Positions 26,055-35,508 of a DNA stretch of 64,000 bases are shown here, piece after piece. Source of the stretch: Mangrovicella endophytica. Its GTDB lineage: Bacteria; Pseudomonadota; Alphaproteobacteria; Rhizobiales; Rhizobiaceae. The translations under genes were made by a program, and so were the position numbers. Location: NCBI RefSeq assembly GCF_002893625.1, contig NZ_PKMZ01000001.1, positions 992,001 through 1,056,000 of the forward strand, given 5' to 3'. How positions within the stretch are numbered: the stretch's first letter is position 1; each line of letters opens with the position of its first letter. Under the pieces are notes generated by a model. It saw nothing but the letters and a program-made list of their open reading frames with translations, ran no database searches and was not told where the DNA came from.

Positions 26055-27233
26055 ATGTCTGCGATACCCATCCCACGCCAAGAGGACGTCCGATACCGCG
26101 AGAGCGACATCGTCCTCCTTCAGCAGAGCCTGCAGTCCGCCCGCGCAACGCCGTGCCGGATCCCGGCCAACCTCGGCGACTTCCTCTATTCGGCCGGAGT
26201 CATGGCCGGCATTGCCTCCGTGTTCGGGCCGGTGCTCGATCCGTTCCTGCCGCTTCTGTCGGTCACGCCGCTCAGCGCCGGCATTGCCTGGGGCGTGATG
26301 AACAGCACCGTCGACGTCGCCAGCCTAAAGCAGATGAAGGACCGCTATCGCGGCCTGAACTTCATCCCGTCGCCGGACCAGGAGGCGCGCATCGGCATTG
26401 CCTTCGACGTCGTCGCCCTTCAGCAGGCGAGCGGCGCTCAGGACATCGGCATCTCCGCCAATGTCATCTTTGCCTCGCACTTCCGCTGCCAGCCGGACGA
26501 GCCCGTGCTGAATTCGATGTATCGGGACATGGTGTCGTTCTCGATCCTCCCAACTCCCGGCGGGATGGCGGGTTGGCGGCGCAACAACCGGGCGCTGCTG
26601 CCGCCCACGACCCTCAAATCCACCGCCTACAACTTCTCCACGGGCTGGACCGTTGGCGGCGGCTTCAACGGCGAGATCGGCGCATCGCCGACCGCCGGCT
26701 TCGAGGCCAACGGCTCCTACTCCTTCGGGGTCTCAGCCGAGCGCACCGGCGCGGACTTCGAAACGACGCGCAACACCGCCGGTGCGGCGGAAATGGCCGC
26801 ATGGACCTCGACGCTGCAGACGGTGAGCGACAACGGTATTCCGCGCAACTACAGCTTCAGCCAGCCGGAATCGATCGTCGCCCACACCATCTTCACCAAG
26901 TGGCTGTGCAGCCCGCCGGACACCGCTAAGCAGGACCTTGACCTCGCCTATTTCGCCGGCTTCACCCGTGAGGCCGGAGCAGGGCCGTCGACGCCGCTGC
27001 GCTTCACCTACGCGGCCACGCAGCGGCTGATGTATGCCGAGGTGTTCGGCCGCTGGGGTGCGCCCGGCGCCCGCGTTGGCGGCGCCGCTGGCATCCTGCC
27101 AGCACTGATGACCCTGGGGGGCGAGCTCGTGATCGACCTCAGTGCCAGGAAGGCGTGGGTCGAGAATGAGACGATCACGTTCCGCACGATGCCTGAGGCG
27201 ATCGACGACGTCATCCGGATGAGCGGTCGCTGA
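26055..27233 (+). CDS. Unknown protein with a leukocidin-like beta-barrel pattern (tentative)
   Basis: AGGAG at 26042 supports the ATG at 26055 (392 residues). I cannot place it firmly. There is no signal peptide. Residues ~45-80 are hydrophobic (FLYSAGVMAGIASVFGPVL, then a second stretch). The central part, ~190-270, alternates small and aromatic residues as in amphipathic strands: TAYNFSTGWTVGGGFNGEIG, GFEANGSYSFGVSAE, DFETTRN, then MAAWTSTLQ. The order YxF - Gly-rich hairpin - S.SFG - DF.T - W resembles the stem and following strands of staphylococcal alpha-hemolysin/leukocidins. A pore-forming role is a hypothesis only. It is divergent from the AraC regulator. Confidence 0.7.
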   Translation: MSAIPIPRQEDVRYRESDIVLLQQSLQSARATPCRIPANLGDFLYSAGVMAGIASVFGPVLDPFLPLLSVTPLSAGIAWGVMNSTVDVASLKQMKDRYRGLNFIPSPDQEARIGIAFDVVALQQASGAQDIGISANVIFASHFRCQPDEPVLNSMYRDMVSFSILPTPGGMAGWRRNNRALLPPTTLKSTAYNFSTGWTVGGGFNGEIGASPTAGFEANGSYSFGVSAERTGADFETTRNTAGAAEMAAWTSTLQTVSDNGIPRNYSFSQPESIVAHTIFTKWLCSPPDTAKQDLDLAYFAGFTREAGAGPSTPLRFTYAATQRLMYAEVFGRWGAPGARVGGAAGILPALMTLGGELVIDLSARKAWVENETITFRTMPEAIDDVIRMSGR

Positions 27234-27266
27234 TCCCGGGCTAGCCGGTGCTGCCAGTGGCGGGGA

Positions 27267-27902
27267 TCAGGCCCCGCCGCTGGCAAGCGCCCGCACGCCG
27301 TCGGCGACGAACTGCACCGCCAGGGCGGCAAGCAGGACGCCGAGCAGCCGGGAGATGACGATCCGGCCGGTGGCGCCGAGCAATCTGTCGAGGCGATGGG
27401 CCACCACGAGGCAAAGAAAATTGGCGGCGAGCGCGGCGGCGATCACGACAATCAGCCCGACCTGGCCGGCAAGAGAGGGAAGAGACCCCGACAGCAGGAT
27501 GGTCGCCGAGATGGCGCCGGGTCCCGCAATCAGCGGGATCGCCAGCGGAAAGGCCGCAATGTCGGTCACGTCGTGGTGCTGCTCCTCCACTGCGCGGTCG
27601 GCGCTGCGCTGATGGCGCTCCTGCCGTCGCTCGAAGACAAGCTCGAAGCCGATCCAGAAGAGGAACAGGCCACCGGCGACGCGAAAGGCGCCGAGCGTGA
27701 TGCCGAGTCCCTGCAGAAGGGCAAGGCCGGCAAGGCCGAACAGCGCCAGGATGGCAAAGGCGATGAGCGAGGCGCGAAAGGCGATGCGCTGCCGCTCCAC
27801 CGAGGACCGGCCGGGCGTCAGCGCCAGGAACAGCGGAACAAGGCCGAGCGGGTCAAGGATAACGAACAGCGTCACGAAGCCGTTCACGAGCAGATCGATC
27901 AT
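27267..27902 (-). CDS. marC: MarC-family integral membrane protein
   Basis: This 211-residue protein has six hydrophobic segments and the MarC signatures: NGFVTLFVILDPLGLVPLFLALT at the N-terminus, FRVAGGLFLFWIGFELVF, and the conserved FPLAIPLIAGPGAISATILL. A His/Gln/Arg-rich cytoplasmic loop (residues ~92-110) lies between helices 3 and 4. Despite the name (multiple antibiotic resistance) the family has no proven transport function. It is convergent with the gene at 26055 and divergent from gyrA. Confidence 0.92.
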   Translation of the reverse strand: MIDLLVNGFVTLFVILDPLGLVPLFLALTPGRSSVERQRIAFRASLIAFAILALFGLAGLALLQGLGITLGAFRVAGGLFLFWIGFELVFERRQERHQRSADRAVEEQHHDVTDIAAFPLAIPLIAGPGAISATILLSGSLPSLAGQVGLIVVIAAALAANFLCLVVAHRLDRLLGATGRIVISRLLGVLLAALAVQFVADGVRALASGGA

Positions 27903-28193
27903 CAGCGTTATTGCATCCGCTTGGGGGTCGAGTGGGGCAGGTCACCGCCGCGCCCACTCCGTAGCCGAGTGCTCGCGGTCCTGTCACGCCGCGATCGCAG
28001 CGGCTGATTCTCAGCGCTTCGACACCTTGGCGGCCGCGCTGCAACTGCGGTTTGGAACTTTCTTTTGCACCACCAACTAACAGATTGAACTCGTTACAGG
28101 AAATCCCATATCAGAGGGCATCCCCGATTTGCCCCTGCAGCCTCTTCCGCGCTATACGGACGATGCTCCCATTTGCCATCCCAGGATAGTTTT

Positions 28194-31019
28194 TTGGCCG
28201 AAGAAGAGAACAAGACCGTCCCGCCCGAGCGGCCGACCGGGATTGAATCCGTATCGATCATCGAGGAGATGCAGCGGTCCTACCTCGATTACGCCATGAG
28301 CGTGATCGTCAGCCGCGCGCTTCCCGACGTCCGCGACGGCCTAAAGCCCGTCCACAGACGCATCCTGTTCGCGATGCACGGCATGGGGCTCGTCTTCAAC
28401 CGGCCGTTCCGCAAATCGGCGGGTGTCGTCGGTGAGGTGATGGGTAAGTACCATCCGCACGGGGACGCCTCGATCTATGACGCGCTGGTGCGTATGGCCC
28501 AGGACTGGGCTATGCGGGCGCCGCTGATCAATGGGCAGGGCAATTTCGGCTCCATCGACGGCGATCCGCCGGCAGCCATGCGGTACACCGAGTGCCGCCT
28601 GCAGAAGGTCTCGGATCCGCTGCTGGAGGACATCGACAAGGAAACGGTCGACTTCCAGGACAATTACGACGGCCGTGAGCAGGAGCCGGTCGTTCTGCCC
28701 GCGCGGTTCCCGAACCTCCTCGTGAATGGCTCGGGCGGCATTGCCGTCGGCATGGCGACGAACATCCCGCCGCACAATCTCGGCGAGGTGATCGACGGCA
28801 CCATCGCGATGATCGACAACCCGGAGATCACCCTCGACGAGCTGATGGAGTTCATCCCGGGTCCGGATTTCCCGACCGGTGCGCTCGTGCTGGGACGGGC
28901 CGGCATCCTGGCAGCTTACTCGTCGGGCCGCGGCTCGATCCTGATGCGCGGGAAGGTCCATATCGAGACCATGCGCGGCGAGCGCGAGGCGATCATCGTC
29001 ACCGAGGTTCCGTACCAGGTGAACAAGGCCTCGATGATCGAGAAAATGGCCGAACTCGTCCGTGACAAGCGGATCGAGGGCATTTCCGACATCCGCGACG
29101 AGAGCGACCGAGAAGGCTACCGTGTCGTCGTCGAGCTGAAGCGCGACGCCTCCTCGGACGTCGTCCTCAACCAGCTCTACCGCTTCACGCCGCTGCAGAC
29201 TTCCTTCGGCGCCAACATGGTGGCGCTGAACGGCGGCAAGCCCGAGCAGCTGACGCTGATCGACATGCTCTCCGCCTTCATCGCCTTCCGCGAGGAGGTG
29301 GTGAACCGGCGCACCAAGTACCTGCTGCGCAAGGCGCGCGAGCGGGCGCACGTCCTCGTCGGCCTCGCTATTGCGGTCGCCAACATCGACGAGGTGATCA
29401 AGCTGATCCGCCAGGCGCCGGATCCGTCGACGGCGCGCGAGCAGCTGATGACCCGCGCCTGGGAGGCCAAGGACGTCGCGCCGCTGATCCGGCTGATCGA
29501 CGATCCCCGGCATCGCATTGCCGAGGACGGCACCTACCGCCTCTCGGAGACGCAGGCCCGCGCCATTCTCGACCTCCGCCTTCAGCGCCTGACCGCGCTC
29601 GGCCGCGACGAGATCGCCGACGAGCTGAACGCCATCGGTGAGGAGATCCGCGACTATCTCGATATCCTTTCGTCGCGCACCCGCGTCCGCGACATCATCA
29701 AGGGCGAGCTGACGGCGATCCGCGACGAGTTCGCCACGCCCCGCCGGACCGAGCTCTCCGAGGGCGCGGCGGACATGGACGACGAGGACCTGATCCCACG
29801 CGAGGACATGGTCGTCACCGTCAGCCATGGCGGCTACATCAAGCGGGTGCCGCTGGCGACCTACCGGGCGCAGCGGCGCGGCGGCAAGGGCCGCTCGGGC
29901 ATGACGCTGAAGAACGACGAGGATTCGGTCACCCGTCTCTTCGTCGCCAACACCCACACGCCGGTCCTGTTCTTCTCCTCGCGCGGTATCGTCTACAAGG
30001 AGAAGGTCTGGCGGCTGCCGCTGGCGACGCCGCAGTCTCGCGGCAAGGCGCTGGTGAATCTCCTGCCGCTCGAAGCGGGCGAGCGCATCACCTCCATCAT
30101 GCCGCTGCCGAACGATGAGGCAGATGCAGCGGAGCTGAACGTGATGTTCGCCACGACCCGCGGCACGGTGCGGCGCAACAAGCTGGCCGACTTCATCCAG
30201 GTCAACCGCAACGGCAAGATCGCGATGAAGCTGGAGGACGCCGGGGACGAGATCCTTGCTGTCGCCACCTGCTCGGAGGACGACGACGTTCTCCTCGTCG
30301 CCTCGTCCGGCCTGTGCATCCGCTTCTCCGTCACGGACGTGCGCGTCTTCGCCGGCCGCAACTCCGTCGGCGTGCGGGGCATGGCGCTTGGCAATGGCGA
30401 CCAGATCATCTCGATGGCGATCCTGCGCCATGTGGATGCGACGCCGGCGGAGCGCTCGGCCTATCAGCGGATGCGCCGAGCAGTCGATCCCGAGAGTGCG
30501 GCCGAAGAGGCCATCGCCGACGAGGAGGCCGCGACGGAGGATCAGAGCGTGTCCCTCGGTTCCGAGCGCTACGCCTTCCTCAATGCCAACGAGCAGTTCA
30601 TCCTCACTTTGAGCGAATTCGGCTTCGGCAAGCGCTCGTCGTCCTACGACTTCCGCGTCAGCGGGCGTGGCGGCAAGGGTATCCGGGCGACCGACATCGG
30701 CCGCACGGCCGAGATCGGCAAGCTGGTCGCCGGCTTCCCCGTCGAGGCAGGCGATCAGTTGATGATGATCTCCGATCGTGGCCAGACGATCCGCGTGCCG
30801 GTGGAAGGCATCCGTATCGCGAGCAGAGCCACCAAGGGTGTGACCATCTTCAAGACGGCGGATGGCGAGCGGATCGTTTCGGTCGAGCGCATACCGGACC
30901 AGGGTGCCGACGAGACAGATGCCGTTGATGCTTCAGACCCCGAAACGGGAGCGCCGACGATCGATCCGCACATGGACGACGATGATCAGCCGGGCGATGG
31001 CGACACGCCGATGGCGTGA
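28194..31019 (+). CDS. gyrA: DNA gyrase subunit A
   Basis: Gyrase introduces negative supercoils; GyrA holds the DNA breakage site. I choose the TTG at 28194 because AGGA lies 7 nt before it, while the in-frame TTG at 28173 has no ribosome site; length is then 941 residues. Motifs are [50 protein letters not shown], the catalytic Tyr131 in [10 protein letters not shown], six C-terminal blades and the GyrA box QRRGGKG. Alanine (residue 92) replaces the Ser83 of E. coli. An acidic insert ([18 protein letters not shown]) interrupts the C-terminal domain, and the tail is acidic. Confidence 0.97.
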   Translation: MAEEENKTVPPERPTGIESVSIIEEMQRSYLDYAMSVIVSRALPDVRDGLKPVHRRILFAMHGMGLVFNRPFRKSAGVVGEVMGKYHPHGDASIYDALVRMAQDWAMRAPLINGQGNFGSIDGDPPAAMRYTECRLQKVSDPLLEDIDKETVDFQDNYDGREQEPVVLPARFPNLLVNGSGGIAVGMATNIPPHNLGEVIDGTIAMIDNPEITLDELMEFIPGPDFPTGALVLGRAGILAAYSSGRGSILMRGKVHIETMRGEREAIIVTEVPYQVNKASMIEKMAELVRDKRIEGISDIRDESDREGYRVVVELKRDASSDVVLNQLYRFTPLQTSFGANMVALNGGKPEQLTLIDMLSAFIAFREEVVNRRTKYLLRKARERAHVLVGLAIAVANIDEVIKLIRQAPDPSTAREQLMTRAWEAKDVAPLIRLIDDPRHRIAEDGTYRLSETQARAILDLRLQRLTALGRDEIADELNAIGEEIRDYLDILSSRTRVRDIIKGELTAIRDEFATPRRTELSEGAADMDDEDLIPREDMVVTVSHGGYIKRVPLATYRAQRRGGKGRSGMTLKNDEDSVTRLFVANTHTPVLFFSSRGIVYKEKVWRLPLATPQSRGKALVNLLPLEAGERITSIMPLPNDEADAAELNVMFATTRGTVRRNKLADFIQVNRNGKIAMKLEDAGDEILAVATCSEDDDVLLVASSGLCIRFSVTDVRVFAGRNSVGVRGMALGNGDQIISMAILRHVDATPAERSAYQRMRRAVDPESAAEEAIADEEAATEDQSVSLGSERYAFLNANEQFILTLSEFGFGKRSSSYDFRVSGRGGKGIRATDIGRTAEIGKLVAGFPVEAGDQLMMISDRGQTIRVPVEGIRIASRATKGVTIFKTADGERIVSVERIPDQGADETDAVDASDPETGAPTIDPHMDDDDQPGDGDTPMA

Positions 31020-31044
31020 TCATCGACGCCAAGCCTTCAGAATC

Positions 31045-31078
31045 AAAAAGCCGCGGCGATCCCGCGGCTTTTTCTTTG
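31045..31078 (+). terminator. Rho-independent terminator of gyrA
   Basis: A 12-bp perfect stem (AAAAAGCCGCGG / CCGCGGCTTTTT, 5-nt loop) ends in a T-rich tail, 25 nt after the gyrA stop. Confidence 0.93.
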
Positions 31079-31159
31079 GCTTCTCTGTCTACCGTGTCTT
31101 CCAGGCGGATCAGTCAGCAATGGCGATCAGAATGTCCTTCGAAGGACAGTTGATCGCGC

Positions 31160-31288
31160 TTAGTGGATGAAGGGAGACTTGCGGATCGTCGCCTTTACCC
31201 GAGCCTGCTGAGCATCGTTGTGGAGCGATACCGCCGTGGCGGTCACGAGAGCTGCGGCCATGGCAAGGGAAAGCGCGAACACCAGCAT
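31160..31288 (-). CDS. 42-residue single-pass membrane protein under an EcfG-type promoter
   Basis: The ATG at 31288 has CGGAG 5 nt upstream. The peptide starts MLVFALSLAMAAALVTATAVSL, one membrane helix or signal anchor, and ends in a short basic tail (ARVKATIRKSPFIH). A longer open frame begins at 31366, but it would start upstream of the promoter found at 31316-31341, so the short form is preferred. A perfect general-stress promoter at the right distance supports a real gene. Function unknown. It is convergent with gyrA. Confidence 0.6.
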   Translation of the reverse strand: MLVFALSLAMAAALVTATAVSLHNDAQQARVKATIRKSPFIH

Positions 31289-31315
31289 GTCTGTTCTCCG
31301 GTTCGATGCCTGTTC

Positions 31316-31341
31316 AACGGCAACCTGTTGGAATTGGTTCC
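31316..31341 (-). promoter_or_regulatory. EcfG (general stress) promoter
   Basis: On the minus strand GGAAC (31341-31337) and CGTT (31319-31316) are separated by 17 nt, an exact match to the alphaproteobacterial EcfG consensus GGAAC-N16/17-CGTT. The predicted start of transcription is about 20 nt before the ATG at 31288. Confidence 0.75.
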
Positions 31342-31479
31342 AATAAGCGCCGCGAGTCATGAACAAGGCCCTGCGGTTCCTTTCACCGGCCGTTCAGTTT
31401 GCTGCGATGCTTAATGTCTGGCGAATAGGTCAGCGCCGCCAGTTTTCCTTGACCGTGACCGCATGCGCCTGCCACCGCG

Positions 31480-31516
31480 ACCGGTCGCAGCCTCTGCCGC
31501 AGAGGCAGCGACCGGT
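31480..31516. repeat. Near-perfect 18-bp inverted repeat upstream of coaD
   Basis: The arms 31480-31497 (ACCGGTCGCAGCCTCTGC) and 31499-31516 match at 17 of 18 positions. It ends 40 nt before the coaD start. There is no T-run, so a terminator is not obvious; it may act in coaD mRNA structure or as a protein site. Confidence 0.6.
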
Positions 31517-31556
31517 AGGCCCTTGCGCAAGACGCGGCTTGCGATAGACCGGATGC

Positions 31557-32069
31557 ATGGCACGCATCGCGATCTATCCAGGCTCCTTCGACCCGCTAAC
31601 TCTGGGCCACCTCGACATTCTGCGCCAGGCCACTGCGCTCGTTGACGAGATCGTCGTGGCGATCGGCATTCATCCGGGCAAGGTGCCGATGTTCTCCTTC
31701 GATGAACGGCAGGCCGTCATCGCCGCCTGCACGGCGGAGTTGAACGCACAGGTGAGGGTGATCGCCTTCGACGGCCTCGTCGTGGAGGCTGCCCGCACCG
31801 CTGGCGCGACCATCCTGATCCGCGGCCTGCGAGACGGGACGGATCTCGATTACGAGATGCAGATGGCCGGCATGAACGGCGTCATGGCGCCGGATGTCGC
31901 CACCGTCTTCCTTCCCGCATCGCCGGCCGTCAGGCCCATAACCGCCACATTGGTCCGCCAGATCGCCGCCATGGGCGGAGACGTCTCGCCCTTCGTGCCG
32001 CGTCCTGCGGCCGATGCCATTCGAGCCAAGCTCGCCGCGCGACAGCCGCAGCGGCCTCAAGAGGATTGA
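31557..32069 (+). CDS. coaD: Phosphopantetheine adenylyltransferase
   Basis: CoaD catalyses the fourth step of coenzyme A synthesis, joining ATP and 4'-phosphopantetheine. The 170-residue protein has the nucleotidyltransferase motif [17 protein letters not shown] with HxGH-type [23 protein letters not shown], and [22 protein letters not shown] near the C-terminus. An upstream ATG at 31553 is out of frame. It starts a likely coaD-cyclophilin-cyclophilin-queA-tgt transcript, with 7 nt to the next gene. Confidence 0.95.
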   Translation: MARIAIYPGSFDPLTLGHLDILRQATALVDEIVVAIGIHPGKVPMFSFDERQAVIAACTAELNAQVRVIAFDGLVVEAARTAGATILIRGLRDGTDLDYEMQMAGMNGVMAPDVATVFLPASPAVRPITATLVRQIAAMGGDVSPFVPRPAADAIRAKLAARQPQRPQED

Positions 32070-32076
32070 ACCCGTC

Positions 32077-32628
32077 ATGAACTTCGTCGCCAAGCTCGGG
32101 CTTGCCGCTCTGATCGCTGCCGGCAGCTTCGCGCCTGCCCTCGCGCAGACCGCGGACGCGCAGAACACGCTGGTCATCACCACCAAGACCGGCGACATCG
32201 ACATCGCGCTGCGGCCCGATCTCGCGCCCGAGCACGTCAAGCGGATCAAGGAGCTGGCAAACGAAGGCTTCTACAACGGCGTCGTCTTCCACCGCGTCAT
32301 CGAGGGCTTCATGGCGCAGACCGGCGACCCGACGGGGACGGGCATGGGCGGCTCCGACAAGCCGGACCTCAAGGCCGAGTTCTCAGACGAGCCGTTCAAG
32401 CGCGGCACGGTGGGCATGGCACGGGCGCAGAACCCGAACTCCGCCAACTCCCAGTTCTTCATCATGCTCGCCGATGGCGACTTCCTGAACGGCCAGTACA
32501 CGGTGGTTGGCCAGGTGGTGAAGGGCATGGAGAATGTCGACAAGATCAAGAAGGGCGACGCCGCCGCCAACGGCGAGGTCGAGAACCCCGACAAGATGGT
32601 GAAGGTCAGCGTCGGCGGCGCCAAGTAA
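32077..32628 (+). CDS. Periplasmic cyclophilin-type peptidyl-prolyl isomerase
   Basis: The start at 32077 (MNFVAKLGLAALIAAGSFAPALA) gives 183 residues with a signal peptide, cleaved after ALA or AQT. The mature part is a bacterial cyclophilin: FYNGVVFHRVIEGFMAQTGDPTGTG with the catalytic Arg, KRGTVGMARAQNPNSANSQFFI, and the GQVVKGMENVDKIKKG ending. It should catalyse prolyl isomerization in the periplasm, the PpiA role. It is 7 nt after coaD and is followed by a cytoplasmic paralogue. Confidence 0.93.
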   Translation: MNFVAKLGLAALIAAGSFAPALAQTADAQNTLVITTKTGDIDIALRPDLAPEHVKRIKELANEGFYNGVVFHRVIEGFMAQTGDPTGTGMGGSDKPDLKAEFSDEPFKRGTVGMARAQNPNSANSQFFIMLADGDFLNGQYTVVGQVVKGMENVDKIKKGDAAANGEVENPDKMVKVSVGGAK

Positions 32629-32666
32629 GGCACGCTGCACCAGCAACGACATCGCGACTGCTAACG

Positions 32667-32704
32667 GTTCGCTTCCGAGAGGCGGGTTGCCTCCGGGAGC
32701 GAAC
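32667..32704. other. Stem-loop between the two cyclophilin genes
   Basis: GTTCGCT...GAGAGGC and GCCTCCGG...AGCGAAC form a nearly complete stem of about 16 bp around a GGGTT loop. No T-run follows, so it may be a weak attenuator or an mRNA processing/stability element rather than a full terminator. Confidence 0.45.
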
Positions 32705-32803
32705 TGGTCCATGTGCCGCCTGACAGCGGCCGGGCCGCCTGCGGACGAGCCTCGTCTGCCGGCCGGCATCGCTTTACGAGCGAATTCAACACAGGAGCCT
32801 GAC

Positions 32804-33274
32804 GTGGCCTACGACAAGCCCGAAGACACTCTCGTCCTCGAAACCACCAAGGGGACGGTCGTCATCGAGATGAAGCCGGACCTCGCGCCGAACCACGTGG
32901 CCCGCATCAAGGAGCTCGCACGCGAGGGCTTCTATGACGGCATCGTCTTCCATCGAGTCATCGACGGCTTCATGGCGCAGACCGGCGATCCCACGGGCAC
33001 CGGCTCGGGCGGCTCCGACAAGCCGGACCTCAAGGCCGAGTTCTCCTCCGCCTCGCACAAGCGCGGCACCTGCTCGATGGCGCGCACCAACAACCCGAAC
33101 TCGGCGAACTCGCAGTTCTTCATCTGCTTCGACCAGGCGCCCTGGCTCGACCGCCAGTACTCCGTCTGGGGTGAGGTGATCGAAGGTATGGACAATGTCG
33201 ACCAGATCAAGAAGGGCGAGCCGGTGCGCGATCCCGACAAGATCGTGACGATGCGGGTGGCGGCAGACCTCTGA
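32804..33274 (+). CDS. ppiB: Cytoplasmic cyclophilin-type peptidyl-prolyl isomerase (PpiB)
   Basis: AGGAG six bases before a GTG at 32804 sets the start (156 residues). It lacks a signal peptide and is otherwise closely similar to the upstream paralogue: FYDGIVFHRVIDGFMAQTGDPTGTG, KRGTCSMARTNNPNSANSQFFICF, GEVIEGMDNVDQIKKG. So the pair covers periplasm and cytoplasm. Earlier in-frame starts would use sequence that includes the stem-loop at 32667-32704 and has no ribosome site. Confidence 0.93.
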   Translation: MAYDKPEDTLVLETTKGTVVIEMKPDLAPNHVARIKELAREGFYDGIVFHRVIDGFMAQTGDPTGTGSGGSDKPDLKAEFSSASHKRGTCSMARTNNPNSANSQFFICFDQAPWLDRQYSVWGEVIEGMDNVDQIKKGEPVRDPDKIVTMRVAADL

Positions 33275-33286
33275 CCGCCTGACGCC

Positions 33287-34354
33287 GTGCGAGTCGATCT
33301 CTTCGACTTTGACCTTCCGGAAGAGCGGATCGCCCTGCGGCCCGCTCTTCCGCGCGAATCGGCGAAGCTCCTCGAGGTTGAAGCCGATGGAGCGCTCACC
33401 GATCGGACGATCGGTGACCTCCCGCAGATCCTGCGGCCGGGCGACATCCTCGTCTTCAACGACACACGCGTCATTCCGGCGCAGCTGGAAGGTCGGCGTG
33501 TCGGGCGCGGTGACACCGAGCCCTCCATCGGCGTGACGCTGCATCAGCGGGTCGACGGCATCACCTGGAAAGCCTTTGCCCGCGGCGCCCGCAAGCTGCA
33601 GGCCGGCGACCGCGTCGCCTTTGAAGCCGCAGGCGAGGCGCGGTCGCTGGATGCGAGCGTCACCGAGAAAGGCGATGCCGGCGAGGTGACGCTGCGCTTC
33701 GCGTGTGGCGCAGGCGAATTGGACGCCGCGCTGGCAAGCTTCGGCCGCATGCCGCTGCCGCCCTATATCGCCTCGAAGCGCGACGTGGATGCGCAGGACG
33801 CGTCCGACTACCAGACGATCTTCGCCAGAGAGTCGGGCGCCGTCGCCGCGCCGACGGCGGGTCTTCATTTCACGCCGGAGCTGCTGCAGTCGCTCGACCG
33901 GCGCGGCGTCGGGCATGTCTTCGTCACGCTGCATGTCGGGGCAGGGACCTTTCTGCCGATGAAGGCAGACGATACCGAAGACCACCGCATGCATTCCGAG
34001 ATCGGCCATATCGATCAGGCGACGGCCGACCGGCTCAACGCGGTGCGCGCCTCAGGCGGCAGACTCGTCGCGGTCGGCACCACCTCGCTGCGGCTTCTGG
34101 AAAGCGCGGCCGGCGGGGACGGCATCATCCGGCCCTTCGCCGCACCGACCGACATCTTCATCACGCCCGGATACCGCTTCCGAGCGGTCGACTGCCTGAT
34201 GACCAACTTCCACCTGCCGCGTTCGACCCTCTTCATGCTGGTCTCGGCCTTCAGCGGACTTGAGACGATGCACGCCGCCTATGCCCATGCGATCGCCACC
34301 GGCTATCGCTTCTATTCCTATGGCGATGCCTGCCTGCTCGAGCGCGCGGCATGA
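33287..34354 (+). CDS. queA: S-adenosylmethionine:tRNA ribosyltransferase-isomerase
   Basis: QueA converts preQ1 at position 34 of tRNA to epoxyqueuosine, using the ribosyl part of SAM. The protein has 355 residues from a GTG start at 33287. Family motifs are [67 protein letters not shown]-like [34 protein letters not shown] and [15 protein letters not shown]. Its last four bases overlap the tgt start (ATGA), so both queuosine genes are coupled. Confidence 0.96.
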   Translation: MRVDLFDFDLPEERIALRPALPRESAKLLEVEADGALTDRTIGDLPQILRPGDILVFNDTRVIPAQLEGRRVGRGDTEPSIGVTLHQRVDGITWKAFARGARKLQAGDRVAFEAAGEARSLDASVTEKGDAGEVTLRFACGAGELDAALASFGRMPLPPYIASKRDVDAQDASDYQTIFARESGAVAAPTAGLHFTPELLQSLDRRGVGHVFVTLHVGAGTFLPMKADDTEDHRMHSEIGHIDQATADRLNAVRASGGRLVAVGTTSLRLLESAAGGDGIIRPFAAPTDIFITPGYRFRAVDCLMTNFHLPRSTLFMLVSAFSGLETMHAAYAHAIATGYRFYSYGDACLLERAA

Positions 34355-35481
34355 GCGAGCATTTCGCCTTCAGGCTGATCGGCACGGACGGCGCTGCCCG
34401 CCGGGGCGAGATCACCATGCCGCGCGGGACGATCCGCACGCCCGCCTTCATGCCCGTCGGGACCGGCGGCACGGTCAAGGCGATGTATCTCGACCAGGTC
34501 CGCGATCTCGGCTCGGACATCATCCTTGGCAATGTCTACCACCTGATGCTGCGGCCGGGCGCCGAGCGTGTCGCGCGGCTCGGCGGCCTCCACGAATTCG
34601 CTCGATGGCCGTACCCGATCTTGACCGATTCCGGCGGCTTTCAGGTGATGTCGCTCGCCAATCTCAGGAAGCTCGACGAAACCGGAGTCGTCTTCCGCTC
34701 GCATATCGACGGCTCGGCCCACACGCTGACGCCAGAGCGCTCGATCGAGATCCAGGGATTGCTGGATTCCGACATCCAGATGCAGCTCGACGAATGTGTG
34801 CGCCTGCCGGCCGAGCGTGCCGAGATCGAGCGCGCGATGGAGCTGTCGCTGCGCTGGGCGGAGCGCTGCAGGGTCGCCTTCGGCGATCAGCCGGGCAAGG
34901 CGATGTTCGGCATCGTCCAGGGCGGTGACCAGATCGACCTGCGCATCCGCTCGGCCGAACGTCTCGCCGCGCTTGATCTCAAGGGCTACGCCGTCGGCGG
35001 CCTCGCCGTCGGCGAGCCGCAGGACGTCATGCTGGCGACGCTCGACGAGACGCTGCCCGTGATGCCCGCGGAAAAGCCTCGCTACCTCATGGGCGTCGGC
35101 ACGCCGGACGATATCCTGCAATCGGTGGCGCGCGGCGTCGACATGTTCGACTGCGTGATGCCGACCCGGTCGGGCCGCCACGGTCTGGTCTTTACGCGCT
35201 TCGGCAAGGTAAATCTGAAGAACGCCCGCCATGCCGACGATCCGCGGCCGCTGGACGAAACCTCGGACTGCCCGGCCGCGCGTGACTACTCGCGCGCTTA
35301 CCTCCACCATCTGGTGCGCTCGGACGAGCTGCTCGCCTCGATGCTGCTGACCTGGGTGAACCTTGCCTATTACCAGTCGCTGATGGCTGGCATCCGAGCT
35401 GCCATCGAAGCCGGGCGCTTCGCCGAGTTCTTCGCCGAGACCAAGGACGGCTGGGCTCGGGGCGACATCCCGGCACGCTGA
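34351..35481 (+). CDS. tgt: tRNA-guanine transglycosylase with degenerate zinc site
   Basis: Tgt exchanges guanine 34 for preQ1 in tRNAs for Asp, Asn, His and Tyr. The 376-residue TIM barrel keeps the catalytic aspartates (Asp93 in [12 protein letters not shown]; Asp267 in MFDCVMPTR), the specificity loop [10 protein letters not shown] and the RPLDE and [10 protein letters not shown] segments. Zinc in the E. coli and Zymomonas enzymes is held by CxCxxC plus a later His. Here the aligned residues are Ser305, Cys307, Ala310 and Val336, so only one of four ligands remains. This may be lineage-wide in rhizobia. It is translationally coupled to queA. Confidence 0.94.
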   Translation: MSEHFAFRLIGTDGAARRGEITMPRGTIRTPAFMPVGTGGTVKAMYLDQVRDLGSDIILGNVYHLMLRPGAERVARLGGLHEFARWPYPILTDSGGFQVMSLANLRKLDETGVVFRSHIDGSAHTLTPERSIEIQGLLDSDIQMQLDECVRLPAERAEIERAMELSLRWAERCRVAFGDQPGKAMFGIVQGGDQIDLRIRSAERLAALDLKGYAVGGLAVGEPQDVMLATLDETLPVMPAEKPRYLMGVGTPDDILQSVARGVDMFDCVMPTRSGRHGLVFTRFGKVNLKNARHADDPRPLDETSDCPAARDYSRAYLHHLVRSDELLASMLLTWVNLAYYQSLMAGIRAAIEAGRFAEFFAETKDGWARGDIPAR

Positions 35482-35508
35482 CGCTTCGCCGCTGAGGGAC
35501 GGAGAGGC

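Noticed and set aside
28341-30431. 696-codon open frame on the minus strand
   Set aside because: Antisense to gyrA; Asp/Arg/His-rich composition is typical of a shadow frame.
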